This document shows, piece after piece, positions 1 through 7,953 of a stretch of DNA of 64,000 nt; positions within the stretch are counted from its first letter, which is position 1; each line of letters opens with the position of its first letter. Made by a program: the position numbers and the translations under genes. The DNA is from Nocardioides eburneiflavus (GTDB lineage: Bacteria > Actinomycetota > Actinomycetes > Propionibacteriales > Nocardioidaceae): assembly GCF_004785795.1 (NCBI RefSeq), contig NZ_SRRO01000001.1:1-64000 (forward strand), given 5' to 3'. The notes under the pieces are model-generated. The model had not been told where the DNA came from. It ran no database searches and worked only from the letters and a program-made list of their open reading frames with translations.

Positions 1-700
1 CTCGCCGCTCGCAAGCACCGACCCGCGACCGAGTCCCAGATCCGCAGGGTCGCGCCGTCGACGAGCGCCAGGAGCATGCCGTCGCGCGACGCCGCCTGGA
101 AGCCGGCCACGCCGAGGTCCTCGACGACCCCGCTGTCGGCGTTCCAGCGGCGGGTGGTGCCGCCGTCCGCGAAGGTGACGTTCGTCCGTCCGTGACAGGC
201 TGGCCGCCCGCACGACGCCCTGGGGGACGGCCACCGACGTGCCCGCGACGCGGTCACGCAACCACCTGACACCCGCGTGGGGGTCGTGGAAGAGCACGTA
301 CCTGCCCGAGCCCGACACCTGGACGTCCGAGGCGCCGACGGGACGGCCGCTCGCGTCGACGCTGACCAGCTCGGTGCGCCCGGTCGTGGCGTCCCACGCG
401 TACGCACGCGCGCGCAGCCGTCGGCCGGCCGGCCTGTCGCCGCGCACCAGGTTGGTCGCCGTCGACACGTACGCCACCACGCGGGCGTCGTCGGAGACCG
501 AGGCGCCCCACGACGGGGCGTTGGCGGGCCGTGAGTCGACACCGCGACTGACAGGACGGTGCCGCGCTCGGCGGCCTGCCGACGCGCGTCGAGGACCACG
601 GTCACCGTCCGGCGCACGCCGGCGCGACGACCCGGCTCCACACGCGGAGCCTGACGGCCGTACGCCCATGGGGAGCCCGTCCGACGATGTGCCCGCCTGA
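1..700 (-). pseudogene. TolB/WD40-like beta-propeller protein, frameshifted and cut by the window start
   Basis: Read on the minus strand, three stretches in different frames together look like one beta-propeller protein. Roughly 540-200 encodes repeats of the type SRGVDSRPANAPSWGASVS and VSGSGRYVLF, typical of TolB/WD40-like surface proteins. Roughly 190-1 continues in another frame with blade-like text such as DGATLRIWD. Roughly 600-545 again uses the second frame. At least two single-base shifts (near 545 and 195) are needed to join them. No convincing start codon is visible and the 3' end lies outside the window. The family is inferred from repeat character only. It is either a decayed gene or a stretch with sequence errors; the neighbouring genes are also frameshifted. 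Confidence 0.5.
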
Positions 701-763
701 GATCCGCAGGCCCCGCGCAGTTTCCGCACCGCTGCCGCCCGAACCCTCGCAGGCCTCGCGGAC

Positions 764-1563
764 TCAGCGGCACCCGCACCTTGTGCCTGCCGATCGCCGG
801 CACGTGGCCTTCTCCGCGATCGCAGCCGGCCGGCCCGTCCGAAGAAGGAGGTCCGGTCGTAGCGTAGTGCCCCCACATGTCGTCCTCGGTCGCGCCCGGC
901 CACGCACCTGTCCGCAGACGGGCTCGTCCCGAAGCAGGAGCGCGCGAGCATGTCCGCGCGCCGGATCCAGCGCGGCACGGCAGGTCCCCGGCCGGCGAGC
1001 ACGCCCTCGAGCACCCGCTGCCCCTGGTCCCGGCGTCGTTCGTGCAGGGGGTCGCCGAGCAGCCAGAGGCCGCCGAGGTGCCGGCGCGCGGCGTCGTGCC
1101 CGGGTCTCGTCAGCCGCCGTGCCGCCTCGCGCGCGACGACGGCACCCTCCGAGTGCCCACCCAGCACGAGCATCGTGCCGGGGCAGGCCTCGGCGGACCG
1201 GTCCAGGACACGGACCGCGTGCCGGGCGTGCGCCCGCCAGCCGGCGAAGTGTCGGTGCCGCAGCCCCTGCCTGCGGACGTCGTCGAGGTCCGCGAGCGAG
1301 AGCCTCGGTGCCGCTGCCACCACGGCCGTCACCGACACGCGCTGTCCGGGCACGCGCCGGAGCTCGCGTACCGCCGCTTCGCGCGAGCGACCCCCCGCCC
1401 AGACCACTCGTACGTCGGGGCAGCCACCGGGCCTCGCCGGCGCGGCCGTGGGAGCTCCCGACGCCGGGGCGGTGGTCACCGCGGTCGTCGTCACCGCGGC
1501 CAGCCCGGTCACCAGCGCCGTGGCAGCCAGCCACGTCACGCCGTTGCGCAGTCGTCCGTGCAC
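764..1563 (-). pseudogene. Cutinase-like secreted serine hydrolase, 3' end frameshifted
   Basis: A GTG start at 1563 follows a strong purine-rich ribosome site (GAGGGGGAG). The product begins with a basic stretch and an Ala/Val-rich signal peptide (about residues 5-30). The mature part starts with GCPDVRVVWAGG, the usual cutinase opening with its conserved Cys. The nucleophile elbow LGGHSEGA lies near residue 140, matching the G-x-S-x-G motif of the cutinase alpha/beta-hydrolases, which hydrolyse esters outside the cell. Codon usage is normal to about 835, then coding character moves to the +1 frame (GEGHVPAIGRHKV), so the last part that should carry the catalytic Asp/His is out of frame. The end given is the first stop reached after allowing the shifts. 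Pseudogene and sequencing error are both possible. Confidence 0.6.
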
Positions 1564-1651
1564 CGTGCTCCCCCTCGTCCCGATCGCCGCGCGGTCGCGC
1601 GCGCATGGGAGACGCGGACTCCACGGAGAAAGTTGTGGCCGGTGTGGGAGA

Positions 1652-2207
1652 TCAGTTCAGGTCGGGATCGACCGGCCGGTTCACGTGCCAGGCGAGCATG
1701 CCCGGCTGGCGACGCATCACGTCGCGGCGCAGGCCGCTGGTGTCGCCGCGGAACGCGTCGCCCACCTCGCCGCTCACGACGTACCAGCTGCCCTCCTCGA
1801 CCTCGCCGTCGAGCTGACCGGCGCCCCAGCCGGCGTAGCCCGCGAAGACCCGCATCGCGGTCAGGGCGCCGTCGACGAGCTCGGTCGGGGTGTCGAGGTC
1901 GACCATGCCGAGCAGGCCCGCGACGGGCCCGCCAGCCGACCGGTGGGTCCTGCGGGTCGCGCAGGGACGCCAGGGCGAGGGCACCGTCGGTGCCGACCGG
2001 CCCGCCGCGGAACAGCACCTCCGGCTCGGCGACCGCGTCACGCCACGGCTCGAGCACGTCGGCGACCAGCACCTGGGAGGGTCGGTTGAGCACGACGCCG
2101 AGGGCACCCTCGTCGCTGACGTCGAGCAGCAGCACCACCGTGTCGACGAAGTTGGGGTCCTGCAGGGCCGGCGTCGCCACCAGCAGCATCCCCGATGCGA
2201 GCTGCAT
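1652..2207 (-). pseudogene. YqgE/AlgH family (DUF179) protein with a one-base frameshift
   Basis: The 5' half (ATG at 2207) encodes a clear YqgE/AlgH start, with GMLLVATPALQDPNF, then LGVVLNRPS and LFRGGPVG. The 3' half, one frame away, encodes LGMVDLDTPTEL, FAGYAGWGAGQL and the end to 1652. The two join if one G is removed from a G run at about 1925-1933, giving a protein near 185 residues, the usual family length. YqgE proteins are widespread cytoplasmic proteins of uncertain function, often described as possible regulators. A single extra base in a homopolymer is typical of a sequence error, so the gene may be intact in the organism. Confidence 0.8.
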
Positions 2208-2256
2208 GCCCTCCACTATGTCCGATGCGGCCGCACCGCACACCACCCTGGCGGGG

Positions 2257-2781
2257 TCAGGCCGCGAGCACCGCCCGGATCCGCTGCACCAGCGACGGCG
2301 CCGGGGCCGACCGCGGCGCGGCGCCCGGGACGTACGACGCACGAGCCGCGAGCTCGATCTCGCGGCCGACCCGCTGGGCCGCCTCGCCGGGTGCGCTGGC
2401 CCGTCCGGCCATGAGGGCGAGCAGCTCGTGCTCCTTGGCGGTCGCGACGCGGGTCGCGCGGGCCATCCCGGGGCTCGTCGGGTGGGCGGTGTGGTGGTCG
2501 ATGATCGCGCGGGTGCCCGGCATGTCGTCGGCGGCCGCCAGCCAGGCGATGGCCACCGCGTTGCCGAGGTCGAGGGGCTGCTCGGCCAGCTCGCGCTCGA
2601 TGTGGCCGGCCAGGCGGGTGTGCCAGCGCAGCTGCAGCGCGCCGAGGAGGGTGGGCTCGTCGCCGAACGTGTCGGCCGCGCCGTCCACGTCCATGGGCAG
2701 GCGGCCGTCGAGGCGGGTGTCAGCGGTACGGATCACGTCGCGGAGCACGTCTCCGCGTCGGTGGTGGGACGTCCAGGTCAT
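2257..2781 (-). CDS. Conserved hypothetical protein
   Basis: This 174-residue protein has no signal peptide or membrane segment and no motif that I recognise. It is largely helical and Ala/Leu/Arg-rich, with a central stretch (LGNAVAIAWLAAADDMPG, about residues 72-89) that reads as a folded helical core. The start at 2781 is preceded by AAAGGAGA, a good ribosome site. Its promoter region holds a near-perfect palindrome (2798-2816) of the kind TetR regulators bind. A tetR gene lies on the other side of the inserted IS110 element in divergent orientation, so the gene may once have been controlled by that regulator. Function is unknown. Confidence 0.7.
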   Translation of the reverse strand: MTWTSHHRRGDVLRDVIRTADTRLDGRLPMDVDGAADTFGDEPTLLGALQLRWHTRLAGHIERELAEQPLDLGNAVAIAWLAAADDMPGTRAIIDHHTAHPTSPGMARATRVATAKEHELLALMAGRASAPGEAAQRVGREIELAARASYVPGAAPRSAPAPSLVQRIRAVLAA

Positions 2782-2797
2782 GGCGGTCTCCTTTGGC

Positions 2798-2816
2798 TAC
2801 ATACCGACGGTACGTA
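2798..2816. promoter_or_regulatory. Palindromic operator-like site (TetR type)
   Basis: The sequence TACATACCGACGGTACGTA is a 19-bp inverted repeat with one mismatched pair, centred on A2807. It sits 16-35 bases upstream of the start of the small gene at 2781 and overlaps a possible -10 element on the minus strand. CATACCG half-sites are common in operators of TetR-family repressors. A further CATACCG occurs at 4374-4380 in front of the tetR gene, beyond the IS element. Binding is inferred. Confidence 0.45.
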
Positions 2817-2879
2817 CTTTCAGTATGCCCACCCGAGTCGTCGTCGTTCAAACGCCGCGGCCGTGAGTCGGGTCACCTG

Positions 2880-3172
2880 ATATGTAGGTGCCTTCTGTCA
2901 AGGGGCATGGCGAGGCGCCCGTCCCCGTTGGTTGCGGGGCGGGCGCCTCTTGCTTCGTCGTCGTCCTCGCCTTGGCGAGCGTGTCTTCGCGACGCGCGGG
3001 TCAGACTGATATTCGCGGGTTGGGTACCGCAAGACGGGGTTTCGGCTGGAGCGTTTTCGCGTGTCTAGGGGCGAGCGTCGCCCGGCGTGCGCCGGACTGC
3101 TCATAGGTGAATCGCGGGTCGCTCCACGCGCTGCCACCAGGTGTGGTTGGCGACGAAGCAGATCGTGGGGTG
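2880..3172 (-). ncRNA. Candidate bridge/seeker RNA region of the IS110 element
   Basis: About 290 bases downstream of the transposase stop hold no credible gene, while the 5' side is short. In the IS1111 branch of the IS110 family the guide RNA is encoded in the non-coding DNA after the transposase; in the IS110 branch it precedes it. The length and position here fit the first arrangement. The stretch ends in a strong hairpin (2912-2949). I have not folded it or identified target- or donor-binding loops, so this is a placement argument only. Confidence 0.3.
2912..2949. terminator. Strong GC-rich hairpin at the edge of the IS element
   Basis: GAGGCGCCC at 2912-2920 pairs perfectly with GGGCGCCTC at 2941-2949. 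The stem extends by five more pairs including one G-T, giving 14 pairs around a 10-base loop. It could end transcription coming from the transposase or be a structural part of the element's RNA or end. Confidence 0.5.
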
Positions 3173-4261
3173 TTAGTCCATGACGGCCAGGGACCAGCAC
3201 CAGCCGGCCAGCTCGCGAGCGATGGCCACGTTGGCGACGTTGTGGGTCTTACGGCGGTCGATGAACTTCACCCACCGCTGGTGCAGACGACGGTTGCCCT
3301 CATCGCCGCGGACCCGTGCCTGGGCTGGGGCCAGGTCCCAGCGGTCGCGCAGAGCTTTCCCGACCAGGTAGCGGGCGCGGTGGTGCCAGGCGGCCTCGAC
3401 CAGGAGCCGGCGCGCGTGGCCGTTGCCGGTCTTGGTGATCGACCCGCGGTTCTTCGACTCCCCCGAGGAGTGCTCGGTGGGGGTGAGACCGACGAAGGTG
3501 CCGATGGAGTTGCCGGTGAACCGGTGCCAGTCACCAATCTCGACCGCGAGCCCGAACCCGGTCAGGGTGCTGACCCCACGCAGACAGCCGAGCCGGCGCA
3601 CGACGGGGGTGAACTCCGAGTCGGCGGCCATCTCCTCGATCGCGGCGTCGAGCCGGTTCCGTCGGGCCTTCACTGCGAGCACGGCCTCGTAGTCGTTGTC
3701 GAAGGTCAGCCGGGTCGCGGGCGCGGTCAGCTGGGGAAGCGCCTCGTGGCGCAGCCAGATGTCGTGCTTGCCGGTCCACGCCTGGCCGCCGTAGTAGACG
3801 ATGCCGTGGCGCAGCAGCAGTTTCGAGAGCCGGTGCCGGGCCCGCATCAGATCGGCGCGGCAGTCCTCCCGGGCCCGGACCAGGTTGCGAGCGGCTTCCT
3901 GGTCCGGGGTCGGGATCGACACCGTCGTGATCTCGTCGAGGCGCAGGAGCTTGGCGAGATGGATGGCGTCCTTGGCGTCGGTCTTGACCCGATCACCCGC
4001 CGGTTTCTGCAGCTTCGACGGCGCGAGGACCTCGCACCGGATACCGGCAGCGGTCAGGTGCCGGTACAGCCCGAAACCGGTCGGCCCGGCCTCGTAGGCC
4101 ACCGCCACCGATCCCGGCAAGCCGACCAGCCACGACTCGACATGCTCATAGGACGGGGTCAGCTTCGTCTGGAACAGCTCGCCCGTGACGCCATCGATCG
4201 CCGCTGCTGCGACAGATCGGGCGTGCACGTCGAGCCCAACACTCGTACGCTCGGTAAACAC
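3173..4261 (-). CDS. IS110 family transposase (DEDD recombinase)
   Basis: This 362-residue protein is a full-length IS110-type recombinase. The N-terminal RuvC-like DEDD domain shows Asp11 (GLDVHA), Glu57 (YEAGPTG), and Asp95/Asp98 (VKTDAKDA). The C-terminal Tnp domain contains the conserved GLTPTEHSSG followed by GSITKTGN, where Ser265/266 is the likely catalytic serine. IS110 enzymes excise and insert their element as a circle, guided by an element-encoded bridge or seeker RNA (established for IS110/IS1111). I chose the GTG at 4261, preceded by GGGAGGCCCC. A TTG at 4276 would add five residues. No frameshift is seen, so the gene looks functional. A 9-bp hairpin (4289-4311) lies just upstream. 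Confidence 0.93.
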   Translation of the reverse strand: MFTERTSVGLDVHARSVAAAAIDGVTGELFQTKLTPSYEHVESWLVGLPGSVAVAYEAGPTGFGLYRHLTAAGIRCEVLAPSKLQKPAGDRVKTDAKDAIHLAKLLRLDEITTVSIPTPDQEAARNLVRAREDCRADLMRARHRLSKLLLRHGIVYYGGQAWTGKHDIWLRHEALPQLTAPATRLTFDNDYEAVLAVKARRNRLDAAIEEMAADSEFTPVVRRLGCLRGVSTLTGFGLAVEIGDWHRFTGNSIGTFVGLTPTEHSSGESKNRGSITKTGNGHARRLLVEAAWHHRARYLVGKALRDRWDLAPAQARVRGDEGNRRLHQRWVKFIDRRKTHNVANVAIARELAGWCWSLAVMD

Positions 4262-4396
4262 CGGGGCCTCCCACAATTGTCGGATAGGCCGAGCAGGCAG
4301 CCCCTGCTCGGTAACCCACGAATCTTGTGAGTGAGGCCCCGGCCCGCAACCCCATCACGCCGAAGGGGTCACGTCATACCGTCTAGGCTGCGGGCC

Positions 4397-5053
4397 ATGA
4401 GGACCCGGCGTCAGCGCTTCTCCGACTCGACCAAGCGCGCGCTCGTCGACGTCGCCGAACGGCTCTTCACCGAGCACGGCTACTCCGCCACGTCGCTGGA
4501 CGCCATCGTGGCGGGCGCCGACGTCACCAAGGGCGCGCTCTACCACCACTTCAGCGGCAAGCAGGCGATCTTCGAGGCCGCCTTCGAGCGGGTGGAGTCG
4601 CGGGCGACGGCCGGCATCGCGCAGGCGACGGAGGGCCACCAGGACCCCTGGCTCAAGGCCCAGGCCGGCCTGCGTGCCTTCCTCGACGCGGTGCAGGAGC
4701 CGGGCTACCGCCAGATCGTGATCTCCGACGGCCCCTCGGTGCTCGGCCACGAGCGCTACCGCGAGCAGGAGGAGCGCTCGACGTACGCCATCGTCGACGA
4801 GATCGTGCGTGCGGTCCTGACCGACACCGAGTGGGACCTCGACGACGCCATGCTCGACACCTTCACCCGGATCTTCTTCGGCGCCATGTCGGCCGCGGGC
4901 GGGTCCGTCGCGGTCAGCGAGGACGCCGCCACCGCGGCCTTGCGGGTCGAGGCCGCGATCGGGTTCATCATGGCCGGCCTCCAGCGACTGCTGGAGGACG
5001 GCACCGAGCCGCCCGACCCCGTTCGTAGGTCCGGGGCTACTTCGCGAACGTGA
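4397..5053 (+). CDS. TetR/AcrR family transcriptional regulator
   Basis: The 218-residue protein has a classic TetR N-terminus. A helix-turn-helix spans about residues 15-60 (RLFTEHGYSATSLDAI and VTKGALYHHFSGK), followed by an all-helical ligand-binding domain. TetR proteins are dimeric repressors released by small ligands. The ATG at 4397 is preferred because upstream in-frame codons lack the family pattern. The 3' end overlaps the convergent DUF3048 gene by 17 bases. Just upstream lies the end of the IS110 element, which appears to have separated the gene from its divergent neighbour at 2257-2781. A CATACCG half-site lies about 17 bases before the start, consistent with autoregulation. The ligand is unknown. 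Confidence 0.88.
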   Translation: MRTRRQRFSDSTKRALVDVAERLFTEHGYSATSLDAIVAGADVTKGALYHHFSGKQAIFEAAFERVESRATAGIAQATEGHQDPWLKAQAGLRAFLDAVQEPGYRQIVISDGPSVLGHERYREQEERSTYAIVDEIVRAVLTDTEWDLDDAMLDTFTRIFFGAMSAAGGSVAVSEDAATAALRVEAAIGFIMAGLQRLLEDGTEPPDPVRRSGATSRT

Positions 5054-6059
5054 CGTTGCCGTTGACCGCTGGCACGAGCTCCATCCACACGTGCCCGGCC
5101 GGGACCGTGAGCTCGCCGTCCTTGGTCGACAGCTCGATCGCGCCCTTCAGGCCGTCCTTGCTCCACGTGCCGCGGATGACGCGACCGCCGTGGAAGAGCA
5201 GCGCCGCGCCCTTGCCCTCGAGCTTGGTCTCGGGCACCGGGTAGCCGGCGGGGTCGCGGTAGCCGGCGTCGCCGACCTTGACCCGCAGCACGAGGATCGA
5301 GTCGGCGGGGAACTGGTCGCCCTGGGCGGCGTAGGAGTCGGTGTTGACGTAGCCGCCCTTCTGGAACTGCCAGCTGGTGGAGTGCGCTCCGAAGTCGGCC
5401 GTGAGGGTGCGGGCCTTGCCGCCCCTGGGCAGGTCGGCCGGCGTGCCCCACGGCAGGTAGGGGGGCGGCTCGTCCTCGGCCTTGAGCCGCTTGGCGATGT
5501 CGCCGAGGCGGGCGAAGAGGTTGTAAGGGGCCGAGCGCGTGGTCTCGCGGTAGACCCCGGCGTCGCCCTCGGTGATCCACGGGATGCCGGCGCCGTTGAT
5601 GCGGTTGATCGTGACCGGGGCGGCACCGCTCGTCACGACGGTCGCGCCGTCGGGGACGATGCCGATGTCGCTGGCGCGCATCGAGCGCACCGGGCCGATG
5701 CTGGCCGGGACCTTGGAGTAGTAGAAGGCCGCCAGGCGGGTGTAGCCGCCCTCGACGAGCTCCTCGACGACGAGGTCGGCAGTGCCGAGCCCGACCTGCG
5801 GGGCGCTGGAGGACGTGTTGTCGACCTTGGTGACGATCACCGGGTGCTTGGGCGCCTTGCTCGTGCGCTCGAGGCCGGTGAGGGGCCAGTAGGTCGGCTC
5901 CGGCGGCTCGGAGGTCTCCGAGGCGGTGGGCTCCGACGGCTCGTCACCGGCCGGCGTCGCCTCGTCGTCCCCGCCGCTGCAGCCGGCGAGCACCAGCGAC
6001 GCCGCCACGAGGACGGCGGCGACTGCCTTGTACGACGGGAGGTGGGGGCGGTGACGCAC
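5037..6059 (-). CDS. DUF3048 (YerB-like) lipoprotein
   Basis: The 340-residue protein starts with a basic n-region and hydrophobic core ending in the lipobox LAGC (about residues 24-27 from the GTG at 6059). An acidic Glu/Thr/Ser/Pro linker follows. The body is typical DUF3048: ARTS-like surface text such as VDNTSSSAPQVGL, VVEELVEGG and IGPVRSMRASD, and a C-terminal half with YNLFARL and VWMEL. The family includes Bacillus YerB; its biochemical role is not established, but it is exported and probably anchored to the outer face of the membrane. A longer in-frame start at 6137 would put charged residues before the signal peptide and is less likely. Confidence 0.85.
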   Translation of the reverse strand: MRHRPHLPSYKAVAAVLVAASLVLAGCSGGDDEATPAGDEPSEPTASETSEPPEPTYWPLTGLERTSKAPKHPVIVTKVDNTSSSAPQVGLGTADLVVEELVEGGYTRLAAFYYSKVPASIGPVRSMRASDIGIVPDGATVVTSGAAPVTINRINGAGIPWITEGDAGVYRETTRSAPYNLFARLGDIAKRLKAEDEPPPYLPWGTPADLPRGGKARTLTADFGAHSTSWQFQKGGYVNTDSYAAQGDQFPADSILVLRVKVGDAGYRDPAGYPVPETKLEGKGAALLFHGGRVIRGTWSKDGLKGAIELSTKDGELTVPAGHVWMELVPAVNGNVTFAK

Positions 6060-6186
6060 GGGGGGCTCCGTTCGAGCGGGGGATCTCTGCCTTGCAGTGT
6101 GGGGGCGCGCCTCCTCCGATCGGAGAAGGCGCGCCACAGGGTAGATCAGCCGGGACTGCCTACCAATCCGAGCCTGTCACGGGGAT

Positions 6187-6744
6187 TCAGGCGCGACGCA
6201 GGGTGCCGCCGAACCACTGCGAGGTCCATGGCACGGCGACCCGGACCCGGTCGCCGGAGCCCGGCGCGTGCAGCATGACGGCGTGCCCGCGCGACCAGCG
6301 CAGGAAGATCGCGGCGTGGTAGACGCCGCCGCTGCCGTGGAAGAACATCAGGTCGCCGGCGCGCATGTCCTTCTTCGCGACGCGGCGGGCGTGACCGGCC
6401 TGGGCGCTCGACGTACGGGGCACGTCGAACCCGGCACGGGAGTACGCGTAGCGGATCAGCCCGGAGCAGTCGAAGCGGTGCGGCCCGGCAGCGCCGTAGC
6501 CGTACGCGTCGCCGCGCTGCCGCATCGCGACGTCGCGGGCGCCGAGGACGCGCTGTGCGACGCGGCGCTTGGCGCTGAGCCGGGTCTTCTGGGAGGTCGT
6601 GGTGGTGACCTGGTCGGTGTCGCCGGCTGCGGTGTCGGCGTCGCCGGCGGCGGTGGCGGGCAGGGCCGTCAGCGTCGAGGCGGTGACGCCGAGACCGGCG
6701 AGGGCGAGCGCGCAGGCTCGCGCCGTACGAGTGGTCGCAGGCAT
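6187..6744 (-). CDS. Secreted NlpC/P60 family peptidoglycan endopeptidase
   Basis: The 185-residue product has a signal peptide (about residues 1-33) and a C-terminal NlpC/P60 domain. The catalytic Cys93 is in FDCSGLIRYA, His143 in GVYHAAIF, and the third polar residue is probably His159. Such enzymes cut the gamma-D-glutamyl to diamino acid bond in cell-wall stem peptides. The ATG at 6744 follows GGGAAAGGAA. The gene sits behind a ydaO-type c-di-AMP riboswitch (6756-6940). This pairing is known in actinobacteria, where c-di-AMP links wall hydrolase expression to osmotic state. The protein is short, essentially signal, linker and domain, without coiled coil or SH3 repeats. Confidence 0.92.
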   Translation of the reverse strand: MPATTRTARACALALAGLGVTASTLTALPATAAGDADTAAGDTDQVTTTTSQKTRLSAKRRVAQRVLGARDVAMRQRGDAYGYGAAGPHRFDCSGLIRYAYSRAGFDVPRTSSAQAGHARRVAKKDMRAGDLMFFHGSGGVYHAAIFLRWSRGHAVMLHAPGSGDRVRVAVPWTSQWFGGTLRRA

Positions 6745-6755
6745 GGAGTGTTCCT

Positions 6756-6940
6756 TTCCCACGCCTGCGGGGTGAGCTGTCGGGTTGGGACTGGAAGGTG
6801 TCCCGCCGCGCACTCCGAGACGGGCGCGGCTTCACCCCGAGCCGACATGTGTCGGCGTGGAACCTGTGGGTCCCCCACTCCTGCCCTCGTGACTCGGGGG
6901 TACGTCCCGGTCGGGCAGGACTCGGCGTAGCCCGGGACGG
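6756..6940 (-). promoter_or_regulatory. ydaO/yuaA-type c-di-AMP riboswitch
   Basis: On the minus strand the leader contains the conserved riboswitch elements in order: GCCGAGTCCTGCC, GGGGGACCCACAGG, CTCGGGGTGAA, then ACCTTCCAGTCC, AACCCGACAGCT and CACCCCGCAGGCGT. The last block ends just before the ribosome site of the NlpC/P60 gene. Order, spacing and neighbour all match the ydaO class, which binds c-di-AMP and usually turns expression off. Ends are approximate. Confidence 0.9.
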
Positions 6941-6993
6941 ATCGGTCTCCCGATCGCGATCCAACGTGGCAGGGGCCTCGCCCGGATGCAAAG

Positions 6994-7027
6994 CCGGCCA
7001 CGGTCCCGAGCGTGGGACCGTGGCCGG
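6994..7027. terminator. Perfect 14-bp hairpin terminator
   Basis: CCGGCCACGGTCCC at 6994-7007 pairs completely with GGGACCGTGGCCGG at 7014-7027 around a 6-base loop. It lies 30 bases beyond the stop of the FabG-like gene (minus strand) and upstream of the riboswitch, so it separates the two units. Confidence 0.75.
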
Positions 7028-7056
7028 GATCACGCAGATCCACGCTCGTCAGGGGC

Positions 7057-7824
7057 TCAGCCGAGCTTGCGGCCTCCGTCGACGTACAACGTCTGCCCGG
7101 TGATGAACGACGCCTCGTCGCTGCACAGGAACGCCGCGGCCGCGGCGATGTCCTCGGGCTGGCCGACGCGGCGGACGGGGGTGGCCTCGGCGTTGAGACG
7201 CTGGAGCTCCTCGGGCTCGAGCTTGAGCCGGCGCGCGGTGGCGTCGGTCATCTCGGTGACGATGAAGCCGGGCGCGATGGCGTTGGCGGTGATGCCGAAG
7301 GGGCCGAGCTCGATGCCCAGGGTGCGGGTGAGGCCCTGGATGCCCATCTTGGCCGCGGAGTAGTTGGCCTGGCCGCGGTTGCCGAGGGCGGAGACGCTGG
7401 AGAGGTTGAGGATCTTGCCGTACTTCTGCTCCACGAAGCGCGACTGCGCGGCCTTGGTCATGTTGAAGACGCCCTTGAGGTGGACGCCCATGACCACGTC
7501 CCAGTCCTCCTCGGTCATCTTGAAGAGCAGGTTGTCGCGGGTGACGCCGGCGTTGTTGACCAGCACGTGGATACCGCCGAGCTCGTCGACGACGCGCTGG
7601 ACGGCGGCCTCGGCGGCGGCGGAGTCCACGACGTCGCAGCCGACGCCGATGGCACGCGCCCCGTCGGTGAGCTCGAGGCGGGCGGCCGCCTCCTGCGCGG
7701 CGGCCTCGTCGAGGTCGAGGATCGCGACGGACGCGCCCTCGCTGGCCAGGCGCTGGGCGATGCCGAAGCCGATGCCTCGTGCTGCTCCGGTGATGACGGC
7801 GACGCGACGGTCGTAGCGACCCAT
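7057..7824 (-). CDS. fabG: 3-oxoacyl-ACP reductase FabG-like short-chain dehydrogenase
   Basis: The 255-residue protein is a classical SDR. The Rossmann TGAARGIG is at residues 12-19, NNAG at 90-93, and the catalytic Ser143, Tyr155 and Lys159 are in LSSVSALG and YSAAK. The C-terminal PEDIAAAAAFLCSDEASFITGQ is typical of FabG, the NADPH-dependent reductase of fatty acid synthesis. Several FabG paralogues are usual in actinobacteria, so the physiological substrate may differ from 3-oxoacyl-ACP. The gene is monocistronic, flanked by a strong terminator and the divergent PAP2-like gene. Confidence 0.85.
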   Translation of the reverse strand: MGRYDRRVAVITGAARGIGFGIAQRLASEGASVAILDLDEAAAQEAAARLELTDGARAIGVGCDVVDSAAAEAAVQRVVDELGGIHVLVNNAGVTRDNLLFKMTEEDWDVVMGVHLKGVFNMTKAAQSRFVEQKYGKILNLSSVSALGNRGQANYSAAKMGIQGLTRTLGIELGPFGITANAIAPGFIVTEMTDATARRLKLEPEELQRLNAEATPVRRVGQPEDIAAAAAFLCSDEASFITGQTLYVDGGRKLG

Positions 7825-7953
7825 GTGAACGGCTCCTCGGGCTGGGTGACTGGGGCTCGGGTGACGGGCTGTCCCGGGAGGATCTCATGAGAGTTGTGGA
7901 GATCCGGCACAGGGACGCGACGTACGGGCCGAGGTGTGACTAGCGTGGCGCGC

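Larger units (their letters stand above)
2876..4374 (-). mobile_element. IS110-family insertion sequence (approximate ends)
   Basis: The element carries one DEDD transposase gene (3173-4261) with about 290 bases of non-coding DNA on its 3' side and only about 110 on its 5' side. IS110-family elements lack conventional terminal inverted repeats and give short or no target duplications, so the ends cannot be fixed from one copy. A shared GGGTCAC occurs at 2869-2875 and 4368-4374, which might mark target cores, but this could be chance. The element lies between a small gene and a divergent tetR gene and splits what looks like a shared regulatory region. Confidence 0.7.

Noticed and set aside
4331..4396. 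Longer TetR start at 4331
   Set aside because: The extra 22 residues are Pro/Arg-rich, lie in the IS element flank and are not TetR-like.
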